A DNA stretch of 64,000 nt from Gemmatimonadales bacterium. GTDB lineage: Bacteria; Gemmatimonadota; Gemmatimonadetes; Gemmatimonadales; GWC2-71-9. Every line of letters begins with the position of its first letter. Within the stretch, counting starts at the first letter, position 1. The stretch spans positions 1-64,000 of the forward strand of contig JAICWE010000011.1 of the NCBI GenBank assembly GCA_025934955.1. The letters run 5' to 3'. Shown here in pieces: positions 31,953-41,283 of this stretch. The position numbers and the translations under genes are program-made. Under the pieces are notes generated by a model. That model was not told the DNA's origin. It searched no databases and saw only the letters and a list, made by a program, of their open reading frames with translations.

Positions 31953-33995
31953 ATGACACTGCTGGGCCAGTTCTCCCTCTGGATCGCCTTTCTGCTGGCG
32001 CTCTGGTGCGCCGTGCTCGGGTTCTCGGGGCGCTGGCGCACCCGCCCCGAGCTGGCCGCCACGATCACCCGCTCGGTGTACGCCATCTTCGCGGCGCTCG
32101 CCGTCGCGTCGGTGTCGCTGTGGAAGGGGATCATCGGCCACGACTTCAACATCAAGTACGTGGCCGAGTACACCTCGCGGAACCTGCCGCCGTACTTCCT
32201 GACCTCCGCGTTCTGGGCCGGACAGCGCGGCTCGCTCCTGCTGTGGGCCGTGGTGCTCTCGATCTTCGCGTCGCTGGCGCAGCTGCTCACGTCACGGCGG
32301 CACCGGCCGCTGATGCCGTATGTCGCCGCCGTGACCTCCACCGTCACCGCGTTCTTCGTCAGCGTCATGCTGTTCGGCGGCAGTCCGTTCGAGCGGCTGC
32401 CGTACACGCCGGTGGACGGCCGCGGCCTCAACCCGCAGCTCCAGAACATCGGCATGGTGATCCACCCGCCGATGCTCTACCTCGGCTACATCAGCATCAC
32501 GATTCCATTCGCCTTCGCGATCGCGGCGCTGCTCTCCCGCCGGCTCGACACCGGCTGGATCCAGGCGATCCGGAAGTGGACCCTGGTGTCGTGGCTCTTC
32601 CTGTCCATCGGCATCACGCTGGGGATGTGGTGGGCCTATGTCGAGCTGGGCTGGGGCGGTTACTGGGCGTGGGACCCGGTCGAGAACGCCAGCTTCCTGC
32701 CGTGGCTCACCATGACGGCGTTCCTCCATTCGGTGATGATCCAGGAAAAGCGCGGCATGCTCAAGCGCTGGAACCTGGGGCTCATCATCGGGAGCTTCCT
32801 GCTCAGCATCTTCGGAACCTTCATTACCCGCTCCGGCCTCATTTCCAGCGTGCACAGCTTCACCCAGTCGAACGTCGGCTACTTCTTCCTCAGCTTCCTG
32901 CTGGTGGCGGGCACGCTGGCGTTCACGCTGCTCTACACCCGCTGGCCGGAGCTTCGGGCGGAGGTACAGCTCGAGTCGATGCTCTCGCGTGAGGCGGCGT
33001 TCCTCTTCAATAATCTGATTCTGGTGGGCATCGCGTTCTCGGTGCTGTGGGGGACGCTCTTCCCCATTCTGAGCGAAGCGGTGCGGGGCACCAAGATCAC
33101 GGTCGGCGCGCCGTTCTTCAACCGCGTGAACGTGCCGCTGGGACTGCTGCTGCTCGGGCTCACTGGCATCGGGCCGCTGATCGCCTGGCGCAAGGCGTCG
33201 TCGGCCAATCTGCGGCGCCAGTTCGCGGCGCCGGTGCTCGCCGGCGTGGTGACCCTGGTGGCGCTGCTCGCGTCGGGCATGCGCGACGTGTATCCGATCA
33301 TGGCGATCGCGCTCGCCGGCTTCGTGGCCGGCACCGTGACGCAGGAGTTCGTGCGCGGCGTGCGCGCGCGGCGCCGCATGCACGGCGAGGCGGTCCCGGT
33401 CGCGTTCGCGCGGCTGATCGGCCGGAACCGGCGGCGCTACGGCGGGTACCTGGTGCACGTCGGGGTGCTGATCTACTTTGTCGCCTTCGCCGGCATGGCG
33501 TTCAAGGTGCAGCAGACGGCGACGCTCAAGCCGGGCGAATCGGTCACGGTGCGCAGCCCCTTCGGTTACGACTACAAGTTCACCCACATCGGCGTATCGC
33601 AGTTCGAGGAGCTCAACCGGGTCGTCAGCGCGGCGACGGTGCAGGTGACCCGCGCGGGCAAGCCGGCGGGGGTCATCGTGTCGGAGAAGCGGCAACACGT
33701 GGACAGCTTCCGGCGGCCGACCTTCGAGCCGTCGACCGAGGTCGGGATCCGGAGCGGGCTGCGGGAGGATGTCTACGTGGTGTTCGCCGGCTCGGTGAAC
33801 GGCACCGAGGAGGCGGTGTACCGCTTCGACATCAATCCGCTGGTCTGGTGGGTGTGGTATGGCGGTGTGGTGCTGGCGCTCGGCGGCCTCATCACGATGT
33901 GGCCGGGCGGCGGTGGGCCGGCGGTGGCGCGGCGAACCGTCGCGGGGTACGGCGTGACGCTGGCACGTGAGGGCACCGCGGAGGCGGCACGATGA
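31953..33995 (+). CDS. ccmF: heme lyase subunit CcmF
   Basis: 680 residues with about 14-15 hydrophobic segments. The WWD heme-handling motif is GGYWAWDPVENASFLPWL, preceded by MWWAYVELGW. VIHPPMLYLGYISITIPFAFAIAAL is the conserved His-containing stretch. Joins heme from CcmE to apocytochrome c in the periplasm. Seven bases downstream of ccmE; stop overlaps the ccmH start (ATGA). Confidence 0.95.
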   Translation: MTLLGQFSLWIAFLLALWCAVLGFSGRWRTRPELAATITRSVYAIFAALAVASVSLWKGIIGHDFNIKYVAEYTSRNLPPYFLTSAFWAGQRGSLLLWAVVLSIFASLAQLLTSRRHRPLMPYVAAVTSTVTAFFVSVMLFGGSPFERLPYTPVDGRGLNPQLQNIGMVIHPPMLYLGYISITIPFAFAIAALLSRRLDTGWIQAIRKWTLVSWLFLSIGITLGMWWAYVELGWGGYWAWDPVENASFLPWLTMTAFLHSVMIQEKRGMLKRWNLGLIIGSFLLSIFGTFITRSGLISSVHSFTQSNVGYFFLSFLLVAGTLAFTLLYTRWPELRAEVQLESMLSREAAFLFNNLILVGIAFSVLWGTLFPILSEAVRGTKITVGAPFFNRVNVPLGLLLLGLTGIGPLIAWRKASSANLRRQFAAPVLAGVVTLVALLASGMRDVYPIMAIALAGFVAGTVTQEFVRGVRARRRMHGEAVPVAFARLIGRNRRRYGGYLVHVGVLIYFVAFAGMAFKVQQTATLKPGESVTVRSPFGYDYKFTHIGVSQFEELNRVVSAATVQVTRAGKPAGVIVSEKRQHVDSFRRPTFEPSTEVGIRSGLREDVYVVFAGSVNGTEEAVYRFDINPLVWWVWYGGVVLALGGLITMWPGGGGPAVARRTVAGYGVTLAREGTAEAAR

Positions 33996-34645
33996 ACCGG
34001 CGAGATTTATTCCGGCGCGGACTGGCGCTGCTCCCGGCGCCCGCGGTGATGGCGACGCTGACCGATCTGCTCCACGCCCAACAGCCCGGCGGCCAGGGAC
34101 CTGCGGCGGACTCCGCCGCGCAGCAGCCGGCGCAGTTGAGCGGCGAGGGAGCCATGGGCACGCTGGGCGACCCCGCCGCCGCCGGCCGGTCGCTGCCGCC
34201 GACCACGCACGGCGACAACGACCCGGGCATCAAGGCCATCGAGCAGAAGCTCACCTGCACCTGCGGCTGCACGCTCGACATCTATACCTGCCGCACCACC
34301 GACTTCACCTGCACCTACTCGCCCCGCCTCCATCGCGAGATCGTGGCGATGCACGACCAGGGGAAGACGGCACAGCAGATCGTCGATGCGTTCGTGGCCC
34401 GGTACGGCGAGAAGGTGTTGATGGCGCCAGAGCCGGCCGGCTTCAACCTGGCCGGCTACCTGGTGCCGGGCGCCGCCCTGACGGTCGCCGCCGGCGCGCT
34501 GGCGTGGGTCATCCGACGGCGCGGAGCGATGCCCGCGATCGCCGCGGTGCCCAGTGCCCCTCCGACAGGGAGTGCATCGGCCGACACCGCCTCGCCCGAG
34601 GAAATGGAGCGGCTGGCCCGCGCGCTGTCGGAAGTGGAAGACTAG
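33992..34645 (+). CDS. ccmH: CcmH-type thiol protein with CxCGC motif
   Basis: 217 residues. The N-terminus NRRDLFRRGLALLPAP looks like a twin-arginine signal. The CcmH-like core is IEQKLTCTCGCTLDIYTCRTTDFTCTY, then HDQGKTAQQIVDAFVARYGEKVLMAP. The CxCGC pattern replaces the LRCxxCQ motif of E. coli CcmH, with two more cysteines close by. A membrane helix (LVPGAALTVAAGALAWVI) and a short cytoplasmic tail follow. Expected role: keeping apocytochrome cysteines reduced for ligation. Confidence 0.85.
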   Translation: MNRRDLFRRGLALLPAPAVMATLTDLLHAQQPGGQGPAADSAAQQPAQLSGEGAMGTLGDPAAAGRSLPPTTHGDNDPGIKAIEQKLTCTCGCTLDIYTCRTTDFTCTYSPRLHREIVAMHDQGKTAQQIVDAFVARYGEKVLMAPEPAGFNLAGYLVPGAALTVAAGALAWVIRRRGAMPAIAAVPSAPPTGSASADTASPEEMERLARALSEVED

Positions 34646-34647
34646 CC

Positions 34648-35178
34648 GTGCCCGCTGGGATGGCGTGGGAGACGGTGGCGGCGGCGCTCCTCGCGATCGC
34701 GGTGCTGGTGCTGGTGCTGCAACCGCTCGTCGCGGGACGGCCGACAGGTCCCATCGCGGCGCCGGCGCTGAGTCGGACCGATGTGGATCCTGAGGACACG
34801 GCGCGCGGCCTTGCGCTGGCTGCCCTGAAGGAGATCGAATTCGATCGCGAGACCGGCAAGCTGTCCGACGACGACTACGGGTTCCTCAAGGCGAAGTACA
34901 CCGCGGCGGCGATCGCGGCGCTGCGGGAGGACGATGCCGCCGCCTCGGACGACCTTGAGGCGATGATTGCCGCGCGGGTGCGAGCGCTGCGGGCGCCGCC
35001 GCCGTCGGCGGCGGTGCCGACGTGCGCCGCGTGCGGCCCGCGCCTCGAGCCCGACGCAATCTTCTGCTCCGGCTGCGGCGGCCGGCTGGCCCTGCCGACC
35101 GGATGTCCCGATTGCGGCGCCGCGCTTCCGGCTGACAGCCGCTTCTGCGAACGCTGCGGCAGTCGCGTGGCGGCCTGA
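34648..35178 (+). CDS. CcmI-like protein with double zinc ribbon
   Basis: 176 residues from GTG 34648 (an ATG at 34660 is equally possible). One N-terminal membrane helix (ETVAAALLAIAVLVLVLQPLVAG), a CcmI-like segment (LALAALKEIEFDRETGKLSDDDYGFLKAKY), then two zinc ribbons (CAACGPRLEPDAIFCSGCG and CPDCGAALPADSRFCERCG). CcmI normally continues into TPRs that hold apocytochrome c; here they are replaced by zinc ribbons. The position straight after ccmH supports a role in cytochrome c maturation. Confidence 0.75.
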   Translation: MPAGMAWETVAAALLAIAVLVLVLQPLVAGRPTGPIAAPALSRTDVDPEDTARGLALAALKEIEFDRETGKLSDDDYGFLKAKYTAAAIAALREDDAAASDDLEAMIAARVRALRAPPPSAAVPTCAACGPRLEPDAIFCSGCGGRLALPTGCPDCGAALPADSRFCERCGSRVAA

Positions 35179-35190
35179 GTGGCGGCCTGA
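35167..35190 (+). repeat. 12-bp perfect tandem duplication over a stop codon
   Basis: GTGGCGGCCTGA occurs twice head to tail. The first copy contains the TGA stop of the CcmI-like gene; the second is just outside. Looks like recent slippage without effect on the protein. Confidence 0.8.
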
Positions 35191-35215
35191 CCCGCGCGCT
35201 CGCTCGCTGCGCGGG
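35191..35215 (+). terminator. possible terminator hairpin after the ccm genes
   Basis: CCCGCGC, eleven bases, GCGCGGG directly after the duplicated stop codon. No T tract follows, so this is weak evidence for termination. The neighbouring gene is convergent. Confidence 0.4.
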
Positions 35216-35249
35216 CCGGCCGTGCTCCGCTCCGCTACAGACCAACCAC

Positions 35250-35855
35250 CTACAACCGATATCCCAGCCCGAGCGTCAGGCTCCGGCGCCAGGTGGCGCG
35301 ACGCTCGTAGTCGGAGGTGACCTCGTCCTGGTTCAGGATGGACGACGGCAGCACCGACATACCGCCGCGCACCGCCGCGCGGAGCCGCCCACCGAGCGGG
35401 ACTTCCAGCATGGCGGCGGCGTGTCCGCCGAAGCGGGTGCGGCTGCTGGCGGACTGCACGCCCCAGATCTCCAGCAGCGGACCGCCGCCTAACGCGAGGC
35501 GACCCGCCCCGGGCAGCATGGCGAGACGGACGTCCACCTCGGGCTGGATCCCGGTCACCGTGAGAACCCCGTTGGACAGAATTGCGCCGTCATTTCCCTC
35601 CAGGGCGAAGCCGGTGCCCGCGTTGTAGCCGGCGACCGCGAAGGTCACCGCGCCGGCGGTGCGCTCCAGGCGAAGGCCGATCGTGGTGGGCCGATAGGGT
35701 CGGAACGAGCGCGGCGCCTCGACGCCCAGCTCGCGTGAGGTGCCCCAGAAGCGGCTGCCGCCGACCTGGAGCTCCGCTGTCCATTGCGCGGCGGCGGCGG
35801 GCGGCAGCAGCGTGAGGGCCGTCAGGGTGCCGAGCATGGCGACGAGCGTACGCAC
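35250..35855 (-). CDS. outer-membrane beta-barrel-like protein
   Basis: 201 residues from a GTG at 35855 with GGAGG four bases upstream. Signal peptide RTLVAMLGTLTALTLLPPAAAAQ. The rest alternates polar and hydrophobic residues in strands (WTAELQVGGSRFWG; TIGLRLERTAGAVTFAVAGYN; VDVRLAMLPGAGRLALGGG) and ends in SLTLGLGYRL, a plausible barrel end. Family not recognised. Confidence 0.65.
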   Translation of the reverse strand: MRTLVAMLGTLTALTLLPPAAAAQWTAELQVGGSRFWGTSRELGVEAPRSFRPYRPTTIGLRLERTAGAVTFAVAGYNAGTGFALEGNDGAILSNGVLTVTGIQPEVDVRLAMLPGAGRLALGGGPLLEIWGVQSASSRTRFGGHAAAMLEVPLGGRLRAAVRGGMSVLPSSILNQDEVTSDYERRATWRRSLTLGLGYRL

Positions 35856-35926
35856 ATGTCCTCCGGGGTTCGCGGTGCAGGCCGGATGCGGGGCGGGAGG
35901 CACGACTGCCCCCCGCCACGCGAGGG

Positions 35927-37147
35927 TCACTTCATCTCCAGCTTGAGCCAGCCGTTCGTGATGCTGTTCTCGCCCTTCACGATCCAGTTGGCGCCCGGGT
36001 AGTACTGGCCGATGACGCTATCCTGGACGGCGTTGCCGACGAGATCGTCCTGAGTGGTGATCCAGCTGTACGCCTTGCTGATCAGATTGAGAATGGTGCT
36101 GGCGCCTTTCACCGTTCGCACCAGCCCGCTGACGGTGTCCTTGGCGCCGGTGAGCGTGGCGTACGCCGCCTGGAGCTGGTTTTCGAACTGGGTGAACCGA
36201 TCCGCATCGGTCCGGATGCCGCATGCCGTGTCGTCGTCCTCCCAGACGACGATCCGGAAGTTCTGGTTCGGGTGCTGGCCCCTGTAGGCGTCGAGCTGGG
36301 CCTGGGTGAAGAGCATTACGCTGCCGGTCCAATCGAGCTGGTTCTGGTCGAAGTAGTACGGGGCGCCCGCCTTCTCGCCGGCACACTGGTAGCTCGTCAG
36401 TGAGTCCGTCGTTCCCTCCTGCCCCAGGATGTGGACCTCAAACTCGGGATTCCCCTTCAACCAGCCCTCAAACGTGCTGGTGAAATGGGCGTAGGTCATG
36501 TACAACCCGGCCGGCGGGGCGAGGTAGCCGCCGCCCGGGCCGCACTCGTCGACGTTGCAGACCCGAGCCGCCGGCGGGGCGTGGTCGAAGTCGGTTTCCA
36601 CCGGCTCGATGGCCAGAACCGGCGTGGCGGGCGGGGCGTCGGCGCTCAGGAGCTGCCGGCGGCCGTGGATGTCGAACGCCACCGGCCGGTCGTGGTCCCG
36701 CTCGGCTGTGGCGACCAGGACGTTGGTGTCGCCGGTCCACGAGGCGCGCTGGGCCGCCACCGGGAAGTACATCTCGAGCGGACGGGTTGCCCGGGCCTCC
36801 GCGTCGACCGAGGAATCGGCCTCACGGTTCAATCGCGCCAGCTCGTGGCCGAAGGCGCCGCCGGAGGCGGCGAGGAGCCGCTGGAACTGGACCTTGTGCT
36901 CGCGGAACGGCGACGCGTTGAGCGCAGTGCGCACCCGGGCGCGGAAGGCCGGATCCTGCATGGCGACGGCGACTCGGAGCGCCAGTCGCTCCATGCGGGG
37001 CTGATTGCCGACCACCAGCGCGCCGGGCGTACCGCCGGGTGTGGCCGGCGTGGCGCCCGGGTCGGTGCCGCCCGGGGTGGGCGTGCGGTCGGAACAGGCT
37101 GCGGCGATGACCAGCAATGCCGCGAGTGGTGCGAACGAGAAACGCAT
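35927..37147 (-). CDS. large lipoprotein of unknown function
   Basis: 406 residues from the ATG at 37147 (GGAGG upstream). Lipoprotein signal FAPLAALLVIAAACSD, then a Gly/Pro/Thr-rich linker (PGGTDPGATPATPGG). The mature part has CNVDECGPGGGYLAPPAGLYMTY and IVVWEDDDTACGIRTDADRF, with several paired cysteines possibly in disulfides. No catalytic motif found and I do not recognise a family. Likely outer-leaflet or periplasmic. Confidence 0.7.
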   Translation of the reverse strand: MRFSFAPLAALLVIAAACSDRTPTPGGTDPGATPATPGGTPGALVVGNQPRMERLALRVAVAMQDPAFRARVRTALNASPFREHKVQFQRLLAASGGAFGHELARLNREADSSVDAEARATRPLEMYFPVAAQRASWTGDTNVLVATAERDHDRPVAFDIHGRRQLLSADAPPATPVLAIEPVETDFDHAPPAARVCNVDECGPGGGYLAPPAGLYMTYAHFTSTFEGWLKGNPEFEVHILGQEGTTDSLTSYQCAGEKAGAPYYFDQNQLDWTGSVMLFTQAQLDAYRGQHPNQNFRIVVWEDDDTACGIRTDADRFTQFENQLQAAYATLTGAKDTVSGLVRTVKGASTILNLISKAYSWITTQDDLVGNAVQDSVIGQYYPGANWIVKGENSITNGWLKLEMK

Positions 37148-37214
37148 GAGGTCCTCCGGTCGGGGTGGCGCGCCGGCGCGGGGGATTCGCGCTGGCGGGC
37201 CCAACCTGGAGGTC

Positions 37215-37238
37215 GCCGGTGTCGCCACCGACACCGGC
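37215..37238. terminator. strong 10-bp hairpin downstream of the ABC exporter genes
   Basis: Perfect stem GCCGGTGTCG / CGACACCGGC with a CCAC loop, in the gap after the minus-strand exporter genes. TTTA follows on the plus strand; the minus side has no T run. Probably a transcription barrier or 3' end of the exporter mRNA. Confidence 0.5.
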
Positions 37239-37269
37239 TTTACGCATGGCGGACGGGAAGAACGCGGGG

Positions 37270-38997
37270 CTAGTGCTCGAGTTGTTCGATGCGCCGGAAG
37301 CCGGCGCGGAGAGCGAGCATCGTGACGATGCCGCAGAGCAGCGCCACCGCCGCCAGCGCCACGATCATCTCGGCGCCGGGCGCGGCGCTCTCACCGAGCT
37401 GGCGGGCCTCGAGGTAGTGCAGCACCGGGCCCGCCTCCACCGCGATCAGCAGCGCCAGCATCGTCACGCTCGTCATCATGAACGCCAGTCCGCCGAGGCT
37501 GGTCGGAATCTGAGCGGCGTTCTCGGTGTCGAACTGCGGGAAGAAGGCGCCGAAGCTCAGCGCCATGGCGCTCGCCGCCAGCGTGAACAGGACGATGGTG
37601 GCGACGCTCAGCAGCATCATGAACGGCGTCGCCCGGAGCAGCGCGTTGGTCATGACGGTGATGAACAGCGCCAGCCCCAGCAGCGGTACGGTGCCGATCC
37701 AGTACTTGCTCCACATCAGCTGCCGGAGCTCGAGCGGGCTGGATCGCAGCAGCCAGAGCTGCCTCCCCTCGAGCGACACCGCCGGAAAGACGAACCGCGC
37801 CGCGATGGCCGCGAGCACGAAGCCGGCGAGTCCCTGATTCAGGAAGACGATCCCGGTGACGAGATAGAACGACATCCGCTCGCCGCTGAAGAGCGGCAGC
37901 GCGCGCACGTTGAAGATGTAGACCAGCACCAGGACCGCGAGCAGGATGAGCTGGCTCCACTGGGTCGCATCGCGGAAGAAGAGCCGCAGGTCCTTGAGGA
38001 TGAATTCCCGCTGGGACGGTCCCAGCCCCCGGGTGAGGCGCGCGAGCAGGCCGTCCCACCCGCGTCCGCGCACGAACCGCTCGGCGCCTTCCTGCGCCTT
38101 GGTGAAGCCGGTGCGATAGAGTGTGCGGTGCAATCCGGCGCCCATGGTCACGAACGCCGCCGCCGTCGTCCACAGCAGCACGATCGGCAGCGGGTCGGCG
38201 ATGCGCTCCAGCCAGTTCATCACCATCCGCGTCGACCACTCGCTCGGCAGGTACGGGCTGGTCGGCGTGCGCAGCGTCGTGACGAAGTCCACCAGGTTGC
38301 GGAATCCCTCGGGGCGCGCGAGCTGCTCCGGCTGCAGGAAGCGCAGCATCACCATCAAGGTGCCGACCGCGCCGATGGTGACCAGCGTGAGCAGGTCGCG
38401 GGCGCGCCGCGCCGGGAACACGTTCACCAGCAGCAGCGTGATGGCGGAGCCGATCACCGCCGGCAGCACGAGGTACGGCACGAACGCGCCGATCGCGACC
38501 AGCGGAAAGAGCACGCCGCCGTGGTACACCGTGCCGTACGCCGTGAAGAGCGGAGCCGCGAGCAGCACCACCATCCAGGACGAGTGCACCAGCGTCTCGA
38601 TCAGCTTGGCGAGATAGAGCCGCAGCCAGTCCACCGGCGCCGCGACCAGTAGGTCGAGGTCCTTCGCCAGGAAGAACGTCGAGAGCGCGGTGATCAGGTT
38701 GGAGAGGAGCAGAATCGAGAAGAAGACGACCAGGGCGACGCCGAGCAGCTTGGCCGGAAGAAAGCTGCCGATCTCCGGCGCGCTCCGCGCGTAGCGCAGC
38801 ACCCGGTACGCGACCGCGAATACGCCGGACCAGAAGGCGCCGGCGATCACCGTCAGCAGCAGGAGCTTGGCCGGGGCGCCGGAGCGCTCCTCGCGCGCGC
38901 GGGCCAGCGCGCTCCGCCACTTCGGCGTGAGCACGACGAGGAGCCCGGGCTGCGGGACCTTGCGCGCGGCGGTCGTCGTCGCCGGTCCGTCACTCAT
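37270..38997 (-). CDS. ABC exporter membrane subunit
   Basis: 575 residues with about 11-12 hydrophobic segments (for example LLLLTVIAGAFWSGVFAVAYRVL, LLGVALVVFFSILLLSNLITAL, LILLAVLVLVYIFNV, MIVALAAVALLCGIVTMLAL). Lies directly after, and overlaps by 8 bases, an ABC ATPase gene, so it is its permease. The pattern resembles the large ABC-2-like exporters annotated as putative ABC exporters. Substrate unknown. Confidence 0.82.
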   Translation of the reverse strand: MSDGPATTTAARKVPQPGLLVVLTPKWRSALARAREERSGAPAKLLLLTVIAGAFWSGVFAVAYRVLRYARSAPEIGSFLPAKLLGVALVVFFSILLLSNLITALSTFFLAKDLDLLVAAPVDWLRLYLAKLIETLVHSSWMVVLLAAPLFTAYGTVYHGGVLFPLVAIGAFVPYLVLPAVIGSAITLLLVNVFPARRARDLLTLVTIGAVGTLMVMLRFLQPEQLARPEGFRNLVDFVTTLRTPTSPYLPSEWSTRMVMNWLERIADPLPIVLLWTTAAAFVTMGAGLHRTLYRTGFTKAQEGAERFVRGRGWDGLLARLTRGLGPSQREFILKDLRLFFRDATQWSQLILLAVLVLVYIFNVRALPLFSGERMSFYLVTGIVFLNQGLAGFVLAAIAARFVFPAVSLEGRQLWLLRSSPLELRQLMWSKYWIGTVPLLGLALFITVMTNALLRATPFMMLLSVATIVLFTLAASAMALSFGAFFPQFDTENAAQIPTSLGGLAFMMTSVTMLALLIAVEAGPVLHYLEARQLGESAAPGAEMIVALAAVALLCGIVTMLALRAGFRRIEQLEH

Positions 38998-39748
38998 CCA
39001 GAATCGCGCTCAGCTCGCGATCGGCCAGGCCGCCGGTCAGCTTGAGGAACAGGTCCTCGAGGCTCGCGTCGCCCGACGCGGTCTGCTCCCGCAGCTCTGC
39101 CATCGTACCGAGCGCGACGATGCGGCCGCCCTGCACGATCGCGATCCGCTCGCACATCGCCTCGGCGATCTCCAGCGTGTGGGTGCTCATGAGCACCGTC
39201 CCGCCGCGGTCCACGAAGCCGCGAAAGAGATCCTTGAGCAGCCGCGCGCTGCGCGGGTCGAGGCCCACCATCGGCTCGTCCACCACGATCACCTCGGGCC
39301 GGTGCACCAGCGCGCTGCAGATGATGAGCTTCTGCCGCATGCCGTGGCTGTACGACTCCGTCAACTCGTCCTTCCACGGCGCCAGATCGAACAGCTCGAG
39401 CAGCTCGTCGATCCGCCGCTCCACCACCGGGCCCTGCTGGGAGTAGAGCGCCGCGGCGAAGCGGAGGAACTCGGCGCCGGTCAGCTTGTCGTACACGAAC
39501 GGCCGATCGGGGATGAAGCCGAGCCGGGACTTCGCCGAGCGCGGGCGTCGGATGAGGTCGTCGCCGCCGATGTCGACCGAGCCACCGGTCGGCTGGAGGA
39601 TGCCGGCGATCATCCGCATCGTCGTCGTCTTCCCCGCGCCGTTGGGGCCGAGCAGCCCGAACAGCTCGCCGCGGCGCACCTCGAGGTCGATGCGATCCAC
39701 CGCCGTGAAGGAGCCGTAGCGCTTGGTGAGCTGATTGAGCCGGATCAT
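38990..39748 (-). CDS. ABC transporter ATP-binding protein
   Basis: 252 residues from the ATG at 39748. Walker A LLGPNGAGKTTTMRMIAGIL, signature-region SYSHGMRQKLIICSALVHRPE and Walker B VIVVDEPMVGLDPRSARLL, then the H-loop STHTLEIAEAM. The signature reads SHGMRQK rather than the canonical SGGQ, as in some ABC-2 exporters. Works with the following 575-residue permease. Overlaps the transglutaminase-like gene by 4 bases. Confidence 0.92.
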   Translation of the reverse strand: MIRLNQLTKRYGSFTAVDRIDLEVRRGELFGLLGPNGAGKTTTMRMIAGILQPTGGSVDIGGDDLIRRPRSAKSRLGFIPDRPFVYDKLTGAEFLRFAAALYSQQGPVVERRIDELLELFDLAPWKDELTESYSHGMRQKLIICSALVHRPEVIVVDEPMVGLDPRSARLLKDLFRGFVDRGGTVLMSTHTLEIAEAMCERIAIVQGGRIVALGTMAELREQTASGDASLEDLFLKLTGGLADRELSAILDE

Positions 39749-41283
39749 CGGGTCTCGGCGGAGGAAAGGACGCGTGGCGCGAGCCGCTGGAGCAGGGGGA
39801 TCACCTGGAACGGACGGCCCGGCGCGTCGGTGACGAGGCGCAGGTAGCTCGCCTCGGCGGGCAGCGTGCCGAACCACGGATCGGCGGGGACCCAGCCGTC
39901 CAGCCAGAGCTCCGCCCAGCTGTGATACCACCAGCGCCCGCGATCGTAGACCGCGCCGCCGGCGAGCCGGGCCGGCAGGCCGAGTCCGCGGGCAAAGGCG
40001 ACCAGCAGCGTCGCATGCGCGCTCGCGTCGCCGCGACGGACCGCGAGCGCGCGGATCGGATCCGTCGAGCCGCGCGGGTCGCGCGCCACGGATCGGGCGA
40101 CCCAGGCGGTGAGCAGCGACGCCACCACCCGGGGCCGCCGCTCCCCGCCGGCGATCCGCCGCGCCTGCGAGAGCACCGCGGGGTCACGCGAAGGCACCAG
40201 CGCATCGGGGCTGAGCGCCGGGGCGAAGGCCGTGTCGGCGTTAGGCAGCAGGTACGCCGAGGCGAGGCGGCCGCCCGCGCGCGAGATGGCCAGCGTGTCG
40301 CCGCGGAGCGCCTGGCCGGCGCCGTCGAGCGCGCTGCCGCTCCAGCGGTCCGCGTCGTCGCCGAGCCCGAGCAGCAGGGTGAGGTGGTCGGCGCGCGCCG
40401 GGACGTGGTCGAGCGCCCCCGCGACCGGTACCGCGAGCGCCGCGCTGTCCGCCACGGCGCCGGTCCGCGGCTGATACGCCTGCGTCACCAGGTCGAAGGG
40501 CCGGCGATACAACGCGAACCCGTCCGCCGTCGCCGCCTCGACCAGCTGGCCCTGGGCGTCCACCCAGAGCGTCGCGGGCGCCCCGCCGCCGGCCACCTCG
40601 ATCCGCCACGCGCGGACGGTGTCCTGGTGCGCCACCGACCAGCGGCGGGTCGCGGAGTCGAGCGCGGCGCTGTCGGCGACGGCGAAGAGCGAGTCGCCCC
40701 CGACGCGTACGTCGGCAGTCCATGGCCGGCCGCCGAGCGGATCGATCACCGGCAGGTCGAGCCGGGTGCCGGGCTCCATCCGCCCGCTGAACGCCACGCG
40801 CAGCGGAATGCTGCTGCGCGACACGGCGCCATGCGGCAACGCAAAGCGCGCCGCCGACGTGTCCGCGCGCGATTCGGCCACGGTCCAGTCGAGCAGGCCA
40901 TAGCGCACGTCGCCGCTGCTGGTGAGTGCGCCGCCTCCCCCGCCGCGCAGCGCGGTGGAGAACGACTGGAGCGCCAGCTCGCGCGTCAGGTACACCCGCT
41001 CGCCCAGCAGCATGCGCACGATGCTGTCGCCCACCGGCAGCGACACGTCGTAGCGGATCGCGAGCCGCACGCCCTGCGGCGAGGTGTCCGCCGTGCTGGT
41101 CGCGAGCCCCACCTGCCGGCCGCCCACCTCCACGGCGTAGTACGCGCTCGCCGGTCCGACGCGCCGCGCATTGGCGGCCAACTCGCGCGCCTCGCCGCCG
41201 GCCGCGCGCTCCCGCGCGACCAGCCAGCCGAGCGCACCGAACCACGCGAGCATCACCGCGGCCGCCAGCCACCAGCGGCTCAT
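39745..41283 (-). CDS. transglutaminase-like membrane-anchored protein lacking the catalytic Cys
   Basis: 512 residues from the ATG at 41283, overlapping the upstream macro-like gene (ATGA). One N-terminal helix (WWLAAAVMLAWFGALGWLVA), then a long beta-rich external region. The transglutaminase-like core (about 415-490) reads VRRGDASAHATLLVAFARGLGLPARLAGG, then WWYHSWAELWLDGWVPADPW. The usual GDCxEHA nucleophile Cys is Ala, while the His (HSW) and Asp (ADP) are kept. So it is probably a non-enzymatic binding protein serving the ABC exporter. Confidence 0.78.
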   Translation of the reverse strand: MSRWWLAAAVMLAWFGALGWLVARERAAGGEARELAANARRVGPASAYYAVEVGGRQVGLATSTADTSPQGVRLAIRYDVSLPVGDSIVRMLLGERVYLTRELALQSFSTALRGGGGGALTSSGDVRYGLLDWTVAESRADTSAARFALPHGAVSRSSIPLRVAFSGRMEPGTRLDLPVIDPLGGRPWTADVRVGGDSLFAVADSAALDSATRRWSVAHQDTVRAWRIEVAGGGAPATLWVDAQGQLVEAATADGFALYRRPFDLVTQAYQPRTGAVADSAALAVPVAGALDHVPARADHLTLLLGLGDDADRWSGSALDGAGQALRGDTLAISRAGGRLASAYLLPNADTAFAPALSPDALVPSRDPAVLSQARRIAGGERRPRVVASLLTAWVARSVARDPRGSTDPIRALAVRRGDASAHATLLVAFARGLGLPARLAGGAVYDRGRWWYHSWAELWLDGWVPADPWFGTLPAEASYLRLVTDAPGRPFQVIPLLQRLAPRVLSSAETR

